Source: Firmicutes bacterium UBA7523 (GTDB taxonomy: Bacteria > Bacillota > Dethiobacteria > Dethiobacterales > Dethiobacteraceae). Taken from it: a stretch of 26,919 nucleotides of DNA. Below the pieces are notes generated by a model. It did no database searches. It was not told the origin of the DNA and saw only the letters and a program-made list of their open reading frames with translations. Shown in pieces: positions 6,190 to 14,815 of the stretch. Each line of letters opens with the position of its first letter. The stretch's first letter is position 1. The DNA is taken from positions 8,488 to 35,406 of the forward strand of contig DLMZ01000009.1 of assembly GCA_002479415.1 (NCBI GenBank), given 5' to 3'. The translations under genes were made by a program, and so were the position numbers.

Positions 6190-7905
6190 CTAGCCTCCAA
6201 TATATGGCTGATCCGATGTGCCACGGTTCGGAATCATCCAGGGAGCAATTACTGCGTCATGCTGTTCAACTACTCTTGCATACATCAATTCATAATATTC
6301 ACGAATCATTCTAGATGAAGAAAATTTATAGTTTGCCATGTCAATACTTGCCTGCATCATATCGACCCACCTTTCCTGTTGCTCATAATAGGTCGGAATA
6401 ACCTCAGTCAGGAGAACTTTATATAAAGCCTGCAAATCGCTTATGTCTTGTTCATTAGAAGGGCACGGTGTCACGTGGTAATCAAGCAGCCATCCCGAAA
6501 CGCCATGCTGTGGTCCCTCACCTACCCAGCCGTCAACTACACTTAGATTTAATACTCCATTAACGGCAGCTTTCATTCCGGATGTCCCCGAAGCCTCCAA
6601 TGGCCTAATAGGATTGTTAAGCCATACATCACAACCTCTTACCATAAGTCGGGCAATTTCCATGTTATAATTTTCTAAGAAAACTACAGAATCTTTATAT
6701 TTACGGTCCATTTTTACTAAATCCTGAATTATCTTCTTGCCCTCAACGTCTTTTGGGTGAGCCTTCCCTGAGAAAATTAACTGAATTTTTCCCTCCTGCA
6801 AAAGCGGATCAAGAGCTTGAGCATTTCGGAAAATCAAATCCGACCTCTTATATCCAGTAGCACGTCGTGCAAAACCTACGATTAAAGCATCCGGGTTAAG
6901 AACTGCATCAGTATGTTTGCGTGCGAATTCTATTAATTCCAATTTTGCTTTCTTATGCGCTTCTCTTAAATTCCCGCCCATTTCAAAAGCATACCCGATT
7001 TCAGGAGCTTGCCAGGTAGGGACATGCACACCGTTAGTTATTGAAATAATTGGGCCGGTATCAGCAACATGTCGCCACATAGACCTAGCTGTATGCCCGT
7101 GCAAATTAGAAACAGCGTTAGCTACCCCGCATAAACGCAGCGCTGCTTCCGTCATATTAAAAGGATTGCCACCCAAACGATTCATTTGGTCATACGATAG
7201 TCCATTATACGCACCCATTTGCTCCAATTCATCGTGTTTATGCTTTTCGTTCCCTGCTTCTACAGGAGTATGGGTAGTAAAAACAATTTGCCTGCGTGTA
7301 GCAACCCAGGCATCTTCAAATGACTGCCCTTCATTCATTTTTTCCCGAATCAACTCTATACCGGCCATAACTGCATGACCTTCATTAAAATGATAAACAT
7401 CAACCTCAATATTTAGCGCTCTAAGCAAGCGTACGCCTCCTATGCCCAAAACAATTTCCTGGGCAATTCGTTCGTGAGAGCCTCCGCCATATAGTTTGTT
7501 TGTAATCCAACCATGCTCGCTTCCCGGAAAATTGGTGTCTAATAGATAAAGAGGAGCATTGCCGTATTGGTCCACAATTTTTACTTTACATACTACCTCT
7601 ACTCCTTGAACGGGAACGGAAACAGTAATTCCGGTATCCTTTATAAAGTCATAATTAAAATTCGGATAAATATCGTAAGGCCAACCATCTTCACCAATAA
7701 ACTGCTCCGTATAATCATGCCGCCAAAGAATACCAATACCTATCAGCGGCAGATTGAGGTCTTTCGCAGCCTTTAGGTAGTCACCTGCCAGAACACCTAA
7801 CCCTCCGGCATAAACAGGCAGATTTTCATGTAATCCAAACTCCATACAAAAATAAGCGACACGGGGATATTTTTTATTTATATGCATGTTTTCGGCAGTA
7901 GCCAC
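6190..7905 (-). CDS. glgP: Alpha-glucan (glycogen/maltodextrin) phosphorylase, short form
   Basis: This protein phosphorolyses alpha-1,4-glucan to glucose-1-phosphate. It starts with the family hallmark RVAYFCMEFGLHE and YAGGLGVLAGDYLKAA, and ends its core with EASGTSGMKAAVNG, whose Lys (about residue 445) is the pyridoxal-phosphate lysine. Other conserved segments are HFNEGHAVM, FTTHTPVEAGNEKH and GFARRATGYKR. At about 571 residues it is shorter than most members of this branch because it lacks the N-terminal DUF3417-type domain. The start is uncertain. I use GTG at 7905 because AAAGGA lies 8 bases upstream. An ATG at 7914 and a TTG at 7956 are in frame but poorly supported. No other glycogen genes are nearby. 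It is divergent from the DUF456 gene and monocistronic, with its own terminator. Confidence 0.88.
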   Translation of the reverse strand: MATAENMHINKKYPRVAYFCMEFGLHENLPVYAGGLGVLAGDYLKAAKDLNLPLIGIGILWRHDYTEQFIGEDGWPYDIYPNFNYDFIKDTGITVSVPVQGVEVVCKVKIVDQYGNAPLYLLDTNFPGSEHGWITNKLYGGGSHERIAQEIVLGIGGVRLLRALNIEVDVYHFNEGHAVMAGIELIREKMNEGQSFEDAWVATRRQIVFTTHTPVEAGNEKHKHDELEQMGAYNGLSYDQMNRLGGNPFNMTEAALRLCGVANAVSNLHGHTARSMWRHVADTGPIISITNGVHVPTWQAPEIGYAFEMGGNLREAHKKAKLELIEFARKHTDAVLNPDALIVGFARRATGYKRSDLIFRNAQALDPLLQEGKIQLIFSGKAHPKDVEGKKIIQDLVKMDRKYKDSVVFLENYNMEIARLMVRGCDVWLNNPIRPLEASGTSGMKAAVNGVLNLSVVDGWVGEGPQHGVSGWLLDYHVTPCPSNEQDISDLQALYKVLLTEVIPTYYEQQERWVDMMQASIDMANYKFSSSRMIREYYELMYARVVEQHDAVIAPWMIPNRGTSDQPYIGG

Positions 7906-7970
7906 TTTCACCATCCTTTGAATGTCTTTACATGTATTGTGTAGAACATAGCCCAATAATATTCAAATTT

Positions 7971-8000
7971 GCAGGAACGGCTTAAGAAAAAAAAGAATAT
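7971..8000 (+). promoter_or_regulatory. Candidate sigma-H promoter of the DUF456 gene
   Basis: GCAGGAACG (7971-7979), 12 bases, then AAAGAATAT (7992-8000). The -10 fully matches RNNGAATWW; the -35 has the AGGA core but two off-consensus bases after it. The start would be near 8008, about 25 bases before the ATG at 8032. Confidence 0.5.
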
Positions 8001-8031
8001 TATTTATAAAGACGAAGTGGAGGTTGATATT

Positions 8032-8517
8032 ATGGAGCTTATTGCTGTTATTATAGCCGTCATTCTCTTTCTCGTTGGATTGGTAGGAAGCGTGCTCCCT
8101 ATTCTACCCGGTATAACCTTTATATACGGCGGCATGGTATTGTATGGAATTCTTACAAAATTTAACACACTAGATGCATCCTTTTATATTCTACAAGCGC
8201 TGGCCGTTGCACTAATCTTCGCCATCGATTATTTAGCTGCAGCCGTCGGCTCACGCCGCTTCGGAGGCAGCAAATATGCTGCTTGGGGAGCAGCAATAGG
8301 CACCGTAATCGGAATTTTTGCTCTTGGCCCTTTTGGCATTATTGCCGGCCCTTTTATTGGAGCGGTAACAGCAGAACTTATTATGGGTCGACAGCCTAAT
8401 CAAGCTCTGCAAACCGGAGTCGGCACAATTATAGGCTTAGTGGGCGGTACTGTTTTGAAATTAGGCATTGAGGTTATGATGATTATTTGGTTTTTCATTA
8501 CAATATATACAGGCTAA
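8032..8517 (+). CDS. DUF456 family small integral membrane protein
   Basis: This 161-residue protein has four or five hydrophobic spans and the typical DUF456 pattern: a first helix followed by GSVLPILPG, then AVGSRRFGGSKYAAWGAAIGT, and LGPFGIIAGPFIGAVTAEL with Gly zippers. The function of the family is unknown. The start is the ATG at 8032, because GGAGG lies 8 bases upstream; the frame extends further upstream to 7969, but that would place the start inside the promoter. It sits alone between the divergent phosphorylase gene and the convergent rhomboid gene, and ends at a shared terminator. A sigma-H-like promoter suggests expression at the transition to stationary phase or sporulation. Confidence 0.85.
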   Translation: MELIAVIIAVILFLVGLVGSVLPILPGITFIYGGMVLYGILTKFNTLDASFYILQALAVALIFAIDYLAAAVGSRRFGGSKYAAWGAAIGTVIGIFALGPFGIIAGPFIGAVTAELIMGRQPNQALQTGVGTIIGLVGGTVLKLGIEVMMIIWFFITIYTG

Positions 8518-8520
8518 AAC

Positions 8521-8542
8521 AAAAGCGCCCGAAGGCGCTTTT
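8521..8542. terminator. Bidirectional terminator between DUF456 and rhomboid genes
   Basis: AAAAGCGCC (8521-8529) and GGCGCTTTT (8534-8542) form a perfect 9-pair stem closed by a CGAA tetraloop. It has A-runs on one side and T-runs on the other, so it can terminate both convergent genes. Confidence 0.9.
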
Positions 8543-8554
8543 AACTCTTAATCA

Positions 8555-9226
8555 CTATTCTTCACATTCTACCTTTTTCCCAAAAAATCCGATAAGCACC
8601 AGCCCGGCAAGGAATCCTCCAATATGTGCCCACCAAGCAATGGATGTTCCGGCACCGATACTGGCAATTCCGGAAAATATTTGCAATACAAACCAAAAGC
8701 CAAGAAATACCACCGCAGGCAACTCCGCCAAAGTAAAGATAAATAACACAGGAATTAGTGCCAACACCCTAGCTCTAGGACAACTCACTAAATATGCGCC
8801 AAGTACTCCTGCTACAGCACCGCTTGCCCCTATAATCGGCACGATGCTGGCGGTATCAAAAGCAATCTGTGCATAACCGGCCAGTGCCCCGGACAATAAG
8901 TAAAATATCAAATACTTCCCATGGCCTACCCGGTCTTCAATATTATCTCCGAAAACCCAGAGATATAGCATATTGCTGCCTATATGCAGCCAACCGCCAT
9001 GCATAAACTGATATGTAACTAGCGGTGTTACTGCAGCCATAAAATTACCTTGACTTATTGCCTCTGCAGCAGTTTTTGGTATTAAGCCATAAGAAAAAAC
9101 AAACGAATGAAGCTCCTCTGCTGTTAATCTTACCTGATATGAAAATACAACTATATTGACAATAATAATGAAAACATTTACATAAGGAAAGTTCCGTGTT
9201 TTTGGAGAGTCCTTCAGTGGTATCAA
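8555..9226 (-). CDS. Rhomboid-family intramembrane serine protease
   Basis: This 223-residue membrane protein has six predicted spans. The catalytic dyad is S135 in GASGA and H201 in AHIGGFLAG. The upstream HGGWLHIGSNMLYLWVFG stretch (H76, H81, N85) is the conserved oxyanion-hole helix of rhomboids. Rhomboids cleave transmembrane helices of substrate proteins within the bilayer; the substrate here cannot be read from context. The start is TTG at 9226 (reading MIPLKDSPKTRNFP), the usual N-terminus of this clostridial group, with AAGGGG 8 bases upstream. The C-terminus is short and charged, with no extra domain. A sigma-H-like promoter lies 45-75 bases upstream, and the gene ends at a terminator shared with the convergent DUF456 gene. 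Confidence 0.92.
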   Translation of the reverse strand: MIPLKDSPKTRNFPYVNVFIIIVNIVVFSYQVRLTAEELHSFVFSYGLIPKTAAEAISQGNFMAAVTPLVTYQFMHGGWLHIGSNMLYLWVFGDNIEDRVGHGKYLIFYLLSGALAGYAQIAFDTASIVPIIGASGAVAGVLGAYLVSCPRARVLALIPVLFIFTLAELPAVVFLGFWFVLQIFSGIASIGAGTSIAWWAHIGGFLAGLVLIGFFGKKVECEE

Positions 9227-9270
9227 TATGTCAGCCCCTTAGCAGCTAAGCATAGCAGTATTATTTCCTA

Positions 9271-9300
9271 GTATTCCTCTAAGAGCTGCGAAATTCCTGC
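9271..9300 (-). promoter_or_regulatory. Candidate sigma-H promoter of the rhomboid gene
   Basis: On the minus strand GCAGGAATT (9292-9300), 12 bases, then GAGGAATAC (9271-9279). This fits RNAGGAWWW, 12, RNNGAATWW at all positions but the last. The start would be near 9263, giving a leader of about 37 bases. Confidence 0.55.
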
Positions 9301-9326
9301 CAAATGTTGCTAAGAAAACCTGAATG

Positions 9327-10394
9327 CTAAGCAATTTTATCTGTGCCTTCAGACACTCCGGCATCGGAGAAAGAAGCCATCTCATGCGTAATTTTTATGC
9401 CAGCATCAATCATCGTCATAGCCAGCGCAGCTCCTGTTCCTTCTCCCAAACGCATATTCATTTGTAAAAAAGGCTTTAATTCTAGAAGGTTAAGCATTGC
9501 TCTATGGCCTGGTTCCTCAGAAAGATGGGAGGCAATCATATAATCTGCTGCCAGCGGATTCAGCCTTTTTGCTACCACAGCAGCCGCACCGGAAATAAAT
9601 CCGTCAATAACGACTGGAATACGGTTAGCTGCAGCCGCCAGAATAACACCGACTAAGCCGGCAATTTCCAAGCCTCCGACTTTAGCCAATACATCCAAGG
9701 CGTCGGCAGAATCAGGCTTATTAACTACCAAAGCCTTTTCAACGGCACTAACCTTAAGCTCCAGGCACTTATCATCAACTCCTGTACCGCGGCCGCAGAC
9801 CATAGCCACATCCTCTTTTGCGAAGCAAGCAATAATAGCCGTGCTGGGAGTTGTATTGCCTATCCCCATCTCTCCTGTTCCTATTAAGCCTGTACCGGAT
9901 GCGATACATTCTTCTGCCACGGCAATACCTGCCTCAATGGCAGCCACAGCCTGCTCTCTGGTCATAGCCGGCCCTTCAGCCATATTAGCGGTACCAAATG
10001 CTATCTTTTTCTTTTTTAGCATGGGATGGTCAGGCAATTCGGCTGCAACACCAATATCAACCACAATAAGTTCCGCGCCGGCATGCCGAGCCAGCACATT
10101 CATTGCTGCTCCACCCCGCAAAAAATTTAAAACCATTTGCGGCGTTACTTCACTGGGAAATGCCGACACTCCTTCGGCCACAACACCATGGTCACCAGCC
10201 ATTAAAATAGCTGTTTTTTTAGGAATAGACGGTTTAGTCTCACCGGTTATTCCAGCTATTTTTTTAACCATTTCTTCAAGTACACCCAGGCTTCCCAACG
10301 GCTTTGTAAGAGAATCCAAACGCTGCTGCGCTTCCAACATTGCCTTTTCATCCAGCGGCTTAATACCAGCCATGATTTCTGTGAGTTTTTTCAT
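9327..10394 (-). CDS. cobT: Nicotinate-nucleotide--dimethylbenzimidazole phosphoribosyltransferase
   Basis: CobT transfers phosphoribose from nicotinate mononucleotide to the lower-ligand base (5,6-dimethylbenzimidazole or a similar base) to give the alpha-ribotide used in cobalamin nucleotide-loop assembly. The protein has 355 residues, the usual CobT length. Family stretches include RLDSLTKPLGSLG, MAGDHGVVAEGVSAFPSEVT, GEMGIGNTTPSTAI, and LRLGEGTGAALA-like MRLGEGTGAAL. In the last of these, E318 corresponds to the catalytic Glu317 known from the Salmonella enzyme. The start is the ATG at 10394, chosen for GAGGAGG 6 bases upstream over the longer frame that begins inside the leader. It is a single gene under a cobalamin riboswitch; no other cobalamin genes are in the window. 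Confidence 0.96.
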   Translation of the reverse strand: MKKLTEIMAGIKPLDEKAMLEAQQRLDSLTKPLGSLGVLEEMVKKIAGITGETKPSIPKKTAILMAGDHGVVAEGVSAFPSEVTPQMVLNFLRGGAAMNVLARHAGAELIVVDIGVAAELPDHPMLKKKKIAFGTANMAEGPAMTREQAVAAIEAGIAVAEECIASGTGLIGTGEMGIGNTTPSTAIIACFAKEDVAMVCGRGTGVDDKCLELKVSAVEKALVVNKPDSADALDVLAKVGGLEIAGLVGVILAAAANRIPVVIDGFISGAAAVVAKRLNPLAADYMIASHLSEEPGHRAMLNLLELKPFLQMNMRLGEGTGAALAMTMIDAGIKITHEMASFSDAGVSEGTDKIA

Positions 10395-10422
10395 TGTCAT
10401 CCTCCTCGTATTTATGAAATAA

Positions 10423-10456
10423 AAAGTTCTCAAGCATAGCAATGCTTGAGAACTTT
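10423..10456 (-). terminator. Riboswitch-controlled intrinsic terminator before cobT
   Basis: A perfect 15-pair stem (10423-10437 with 10442-10456) with a 4-base loop is followed on the minus strand by TTTTT ATTT. It lies between the cobalamin aptamer and the cobT ribosome binding site, so it is most likely the OFF-state expression platform. Confidence 0.9.
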
Positions 10457-10476
10457 ACCATCGTCCATTATTATTC

Positions 10477-10634
10477 ACTCTGTGGCAGGTCTCCTGGCTT
10501 TCGGCTCATCGTTCCCACGCCTTCCCGTTCCTTTTACATAACAGTGGCTGTTGTGAGTTCTCACCGGTTACAGTGGTGGGTCCGCCCGGGATTTCCACCC
10601 GGTTCCCTATTCTCCGCTAAGCGGCACCACGAGT
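10477..10634 (-). ncRNA. Cobalamin riboswitch aptamer
   Basis: Read on the minus strand the region contains the conserved blocks of the B12 aptamer in order: GGGAACCGGGTGGAAATCCC, ACCACTGTAACCGG, then GAGCCGAAAGCCAGGAGACC and CTGCC. The closing P1 helix is visible as ACTCGTGGT (near 10634) with GCCAC-A-GAGT (near 10477), 9 pairs with one bulged A. The expected effect is premature termination of cobT transcription when adenosylcobalamin or a related cobamide is abundant. Confidence 0.93.
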
Positions 10635-10653
10635 CTTATATTTTGTTAAATCA

Positions 10654-10683
10654 ATTATACCTATCCTCAGCTGTTTTTGTCAA
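10654..10683 (-). promoter_or_regulatory. Consensus sigma-A promoter of the cobT riboswitch transcript
   Basis: On the minus strand a perfect TTGACA (10678-10683) and a perfect TATAAT (10654-10659) are separated by 18 bases. The start falls near 10646, just upstream of the aptamer's P1 helix. The -35 box is only two bases from the stop codon of the preceding gene. Confidence 0.88.
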
Positions 10684-10685
10684 CA

Positions 10686-11072
10686 TCAGGAATAGTAGAG
10701 AATTATAAGCGTTACAATCATTATAAAGACAAAGACGGCACCAATGATGACAAAAGCAAACTTCCCCTCCGATATACCAAAATGCGTTCTATAAGGGTCA
10801 ATATCTGCAGTGGCATCCCTCTCCCTATTTTCAATAAGGCGTTTAAATCTTACTCGGTTGTCATCAAATTTCTCCATTAATTCCCATCCATTTTTACTTT
10901 CCTCTTCACAAAGCTGTCGAAATCGTTCATTATTAATCTTTGTGACTGAACGAACAATTTTGAATTCCCAACCGCTTAAGTCTTTTTCGCTATATTTAGT
11001 CAATTCTTCTTCCTCCTCCCTTAACTTGGCTTGTTGAGCAGCAACAGCAGCAGCGGCTGCGCCAGCACTCAT
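10686..11072 (-). CDS. Small C-terminally anchored membrane protein with a DUF4177-like domain
   Basis: This 128-residue protein starts with an Ala-rich stretch and an acidic run (REEEEEL), followed by a compact domain at about 34-82: GWEFKIVRS...FRQLCEEESKNGWELMEKF...VRFKR. Paired Trp-Glu-(Phe/Leu) motifs of this kind resemble DUF4177-type small domains, though this is only a resemblance. Residues about 104-126 form one hydrophobic helix followed by a two- or three-residue tail, so it is likely a tail-anchored protein with the domain in the cytoplasm. The start has GGGGAGGG 5 bases upstream. It lies 35 bases after addA on the same strand with no terminator between, so it is probably the last gene of the repair operon. 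Its function is unknown. Confidence 0.72.
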   Translation of the reverse strand: MSAGAAAAAVAAQQAKLREEEEELTKYSEKDLSGWEFKIVRSVTKINNERFRQLCEEESKNGWELMEKFDDNRVRFKRLIENRERDATADIDPYRTHFGISEGKFAFVIIGAVFVFIMIVTLIILYYS

Positions 11073-11107
11073 ATTATCCCTCCCCTCTCACTGTTTACTT
11101 CAATTAT

Positions 11108-14100
11108 TTATAGTAAAACACTACGCCCCGCTTGGAATAAATAAATGTAGGTTGATTGAACAGGGCTCTTTAGGATTATCTCCACCGCTCTTTTGTAAAA
11201 CAGCATTTGTGTCCTGTATCGGGCGGTTAACTCGTTTACCCCGCCGGAAGGTATTTTATCAGTTTTATAATCAACAATTATATAACCGGCAGGAGTTAAA
11301 ATTATTAAATCTATAATTCCCTGGGTAACTATGCTCTCTTCGTTATCGGCAGGCAGCTCCGGGTTAAGCTCATGGGCAGGTAAGGACATGGTAAAAGGCC
11401 ATTCCCTGTGAACTTTGTTTTTGTGCGTAAGCAGTATTTTGCCAACGTCACTTCTAAAAAAAGCTTCTATTAACACCGGATTAACTTCCCCCGCATATGG
11501 AGCAGGAATTATCTTATTTTCAGCCAGCTCATAAATCTGCTGTTTTATGCCGTCAGTGTCCAAAGGCCGATGAAGATCTAGGAACTGCATAATAAGGTGA
11601 TATATCGTACCTTTTTCAGCGGTGGATAAACCGGTTTTTTTCGTTATAAAGACGGGGGTAGCCCATTCAGTGGCATGCCGGCAGTCTGCTGTTTCCTCTT
11701 CTTCCCGCTCCTGGCGGTCAAAGCGACGCTTTATTTCACTGACTGACAGCTTGGCCGGCAATCCAGTTAAAGGATAGTGATACTGGAAATTAATTCTTTC
11801 TTGCACAGCTGCGTCCATATCTGATGAAATATCACCGGTGATTGGCTTCATTTTTAACAATGGATGCAAAATTTCCGGGACAGCGTCCTTTTCTTCTTCA
11901 AGCATAACGCTATCAGCGTCTCCATAAGTCATTTCCATTACAAAACTGGACATTTCTTCATTAAGCCAAGGGTGATTGAATGCAGTTTCATCTGCGATGT
12001 CAGGATGACGCACTAATGCTATTCCTACCCAATCAAGATAACTTCGTGCCCCAGCGATTTCATTCAAGGGGAGTACTTGCTCTGAGTGACTCAAAAGTCT
12101 CTGCCATTTCTTCACTTTTTGCGTTAGATTTGTTACGGAACCAACTAACACAAGCTTTTCCCTGGCACGGGTAAGCGCAACATAAAGAATACGCATTTCT
12201 TCAGCTCTAGTTTCAGCCTCTGTTTGTAAGCTGAGAGCAAGATAAGGAAGCGACGGATAACGGAGTCGTTTTTCAGTTTTCACAATGAGCGGCCCCATGC
12301 CAAGCCGACGGTGCAGCAGTACGTCTTCTTTTGTATCCTGAAAATTGAACTCTTTCCCCAAGTCACAAACAAATACAACGGGAAATTCCAGGCCCTTAGC
12401 TTTATGAATACTCATAATGCGGACCACATTCTCTTTTTCGCCAAGAGCGCCGGCCGCACCCAAATCTTTTCCCGAGGTTCTGAGCTGTTCAATAAATTGA
12501 AGAAAACGAAATAATCCCTGCCTGGAGAAGCGATCAAACTGACGGGCTCGTTCAAATAACGCTCTTAAATTTGCTTGCCTTTGCGCTCCGTCCGGCAAGC
12601 CGGCCACATAGTCCAGATAACCGCTCTCTCTATATATATCTGCAATAAAGGGGGCCAGTTTAACACGCCGGACTTTATCACGCCAATCATCCAAACGACG
12701 GAAAAAACGGCGTAATCGTCTTGAAGTCCCCGGCAAACCGCCCTTAACCGCTGCTCGTGCAGCTGTGTGGAAATCAGTATTTTTTCCTTCGCTTAACCTG
12801 ATTTCTGCCAGTTGCTCCTCGTTCAACCCCACAAGGGGAGAACGAAGAACGGCAGCCAGCGGAATATCCTGGCATGGGTTATCAACAATTTTAAGCAGCG
12901 AAAGCAGGGTGTCTACTTCTGTGGCGTCAAAATAGCCCGAAGATAAATCAGCGTAGGCCGGGATTCCGTGTTTGCTCAATAGCTCAACAAGCCGATTAGC
13001 CCTACCTGTGGTGGCCCGCATAAGAATAACTATATCCCTGTAAGTAATAGTTCTGTACATATCGGCGGCTTTGTCATAAATACTGGCAGCACCGGTGGCA
13101 TCACGTTCAACCATTTCTGAAATACGGCGAGCGATGACAAGCCCTTCTTTCTCAAGAGCGGTTAGATCCGTTTTTTCGGAATTAATATCCTCTTCTTCTT
13201 GAATCAATCCATTTTTTCTATCAAGTAAAAAAACTTCTACAGGAGCAGCTTGCATACATTTGTTCCCACCATCCGGGTACTGGGCACCGCAAGCCAATTC
13301 CGCAGACTTGTCATACTCAATTTCTGCAGACTCTTTCGTCATTAGTTGACGAAAGATAAAGTTAACGGCGTTGACCACATTGCTGCGGCAACGGAAATTA
13401 TGTGATAGGAGCAATCTGCGCTCCGTACCACCCTCAGTTTCAGGATAGCGTTCAAAGCGTGCCATAAATAAGCCGGGATCCCCAAGCCTGAAGCGATATA
13501 TACTTTGTTTTACATCTCCAACCATAAATAAATTGGGTACAAGCTCTCCTTGTCTTGATACTAAATTAAGGATAGCCTCTTGTACTGGATTTATATCCTG
13601 AAACTCATCAACGAGCACATGCTCATAACGGCCACGAAGCTCCATAGCTGCCACCGACGGAATAAGTAAATTGTCATCAGCATGGTCGCTTAGCAATATA
13701 CGGAGACAGCTATGCTCAAGGTCGTTAAAGTCCAACAATCCCCTGCCCTTCTTTGCGGCACTGTAACGTTGGGCAAAGCGTACTACTAAGCTGTTTATAG
13801 CTCCGATTAACGGCCGCAGTTCTTTTACTTCTTCATAATATTCCTCAATTGAACGCGTCAGGTATTTTAAATAGCTGTCTTTTAATTCCTTTTTTGCTCG
13901 TTCCCGAAGTTCTTTTATTTCTTCTTTTGTAAGCTCATCCACTTCTTTTGCTGTAGGCAATCTGTTGAAGTGAATGCCTGCCCAAGCTTCTCTTAATTCA
14001 GTTAAAGAGCCGGAACCGCCTAAGAGCATTTGCAGCTTAGCAACCTGTTCCCGCTCAGCAATAAGTATACCTTCATACGCCAGGGGAGCCCCTGGTAGTT

Positions 14101-14815
14101 GCAAAAGCTGCAATGCACGCTGCAAAGCGCTGTCAGCAGTTATCAGAGAAAGCCGCAACTGATTTTTAACCGGTTCCAGCCAAGTAGAAAGTGTAATCTC
14201 CGGTGCGGTGTCTTGCCTAAAGAATATTTGTGCAGAATCCTCCAGCCAACGCTCTGGCCAAGGGTTACTCCATGCAAATCTATAAATGCGCAAAACAAGC
14301 TGAACCAGATTACCATCACTGTTCTTTCCGCCATACTGGGACACTAGATCAAGAAATTCCGGAGTTCCTTCACTAAACGCCCCTTCCAACACTTCAGCCA
14401 ACACGCTTTGCTGCAAAAGGTTTGCTTCCAGCTCGTCTGCTATTCTAAAGCTGGGATCCAGGTCTAACAGATAAAAGTAGCTCCTTATTACGTCCAGGCA
14501 AAAAGCATGCAAAGTTGATATCTGGGCGCCATTTAAAAGAGATAACTGACGTGCGAGCTCCGGCCTGTTTGCCGCAACCATCTCTTTCTGAAGCGCCTTA
14601 CCAATTCTTTCTCTCATTTCAGCCGCCGCAGCTTCTGTAAATGTAACAACTAATATTCGGTCAATATCTAGAGGGTTTTCCGCGTTATTAAGCAAATGAA
14701 TAATTCGTTCCACAAGAACTGCTGTTTTACCAGCTCCCGCGGCTGCAGAAACCAAAAGATTGCAATCACGAACGGTAATCGCCTGCCATTGCTCTTCAGT
14801 CCATTTAACATTCAT
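11108..14815 (-). CDS. addA: ATP-dependent helicase/nuclease subunit A (AddA)
   Basis: AddA is the UvrD-like 3'-5' helicase and nuclease half of the AddAB complex. AddAB resects double-strand ends up to Chi sites and loads RecA, replacing RecBCD in Bacillota. The protein has 1235 residues. Walker A GAGKT is at 27-31, the DEXQ-type Walker B VDEFQD at 402-407, then VGDVKQSIYRFR and further UvrD motifs (MSIHKAKGLEFPVVFV, LYVALTRAREKLVL). The C-terminal RecB-type nuclease has GIIDLI and DYKTDK at about 1182. All key residues are present. The start is ATG at 14815, with AAGGGG 9 bases upstream, overlapping the addB stop by 11 bases, which indicates translational coupling. Confidence 0.96.
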   Translation of the reverse strand: MNVKWTEEQWQAITVRDCNLLVSAAAGAGKTAVLVERIIHLLNNAENPLDIDRILVVTFTEAAAAEMRERIGKALQKEMVAANRPELARQLSLLNGAQISTLHAFCLDVIRSYFYLLDLDPSFRIADELEANLLQQSVLAEVLEGAFSEGTPEFLDLVSQYGGKNSDGNLVQLVLRIYRFAWSNPWPERWLEDSAQIFFRQDTAPEITLSTWLEPVKNQLRLSLITADSALQRALQLLQLPGAPLAYEGILIAEREQVAKLQMLLGGSGSLTELREAWAGIHFNRLPTAKEVDELTKEEIKELRERAKKELKDSYLKYLTRSIEEYYEEVKELRPLIGAINSLVVRFAQRYSAAKKGRGLLDFNDLEHSCLRILLSDHADDNLLIPSVAAMELRGRYEHVLVDEFQDINPVQEAILNLVSRQGELVPNLFMVGDVKQSIYRFRLGDPGLFMARFERYPETEGGTERRLLLSHNFRCRSNVVNAVNFIFRQLMTKESAEIEYDKSAELACGAQYPDGGNKCMQAAPVEVFLLDRKNGLIQEEEDINSEKTDLTALEKEGLVIARRISEMVERDATGAASIYDKAADMYRTITYRDIVILMRATTGRANRLVELLSKHGIPAYADLSSGYFDATEVDTLLSLLKIVDNPCQDIPLAAVLRSPLVGLNEEQLAEIRLSEGKNTDFHTAARAAVKGGLPGTSRRLRRFFRRLDDWRDKVRRVKLAPFIADIYRESGYLDYVAGLPDGAQRQANLRALFERARQFDRFSRQGLFRFLQFIEQLRTSGKDLGAAGALGEKENVVRIMSIHKAKGLEFPVVFVCDLGKEFNFQDTKEDVLLHRRLGMGPLIVKTEKRLRYPSLPYLALSLQTEAETRAEEMRILYVALTRAREKLVLVGSVTNLTQKVKKWQRLLSHSEQVLPLNEIAGARSYLDWVGIALVRHPDIADETAFNHPWLNEEMSSFVMEMTYGDADSVMLEEEKDAVPEILHPLLKMKPITGDISSDMDAAVQERINFQYHYPLTGLPAKLSVSEIKRRFDRQEREEEETADCRHATEWATPVFITKKTGLSTAEKGTIYHLIMQFLDLHRPLDTDGIKQQIYELAENKIIPAPYAGEVNPVLIEAFFRSDVGKILLTHKNKVHREWPFTMSLPAHELNPELPADNEESIVTQGIIDLIILTPAGYIIVDYKTDKIPSGGVNELTARYRTQMLFYKRAVEIILKSPVQSTYIYLFQAGRSVLL

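Noticed and set aside
6917..7378. Open frame of 153 codons on the plus strand
   Set aside because: Antisense to conserved parts of the alpha-glucan phosphorylase; no start signal and no recognisable domain.
9231..9260. CTTAG/CTAAG hairpin next to the rhomboid ribosome binding site as a translational switch
   Set aside because: Only five pairs with a 3-base loop, barely touching the AAGGGG site; such short repeats are common by chance.
9841..10422. Open frame of 193 codons on the plus strand
   Set aside because: It lies wholly opposite the well-supported cobT gene, has a Pro/Ser/Ala-rich composition typical of an antisense shadow, and matches no family.
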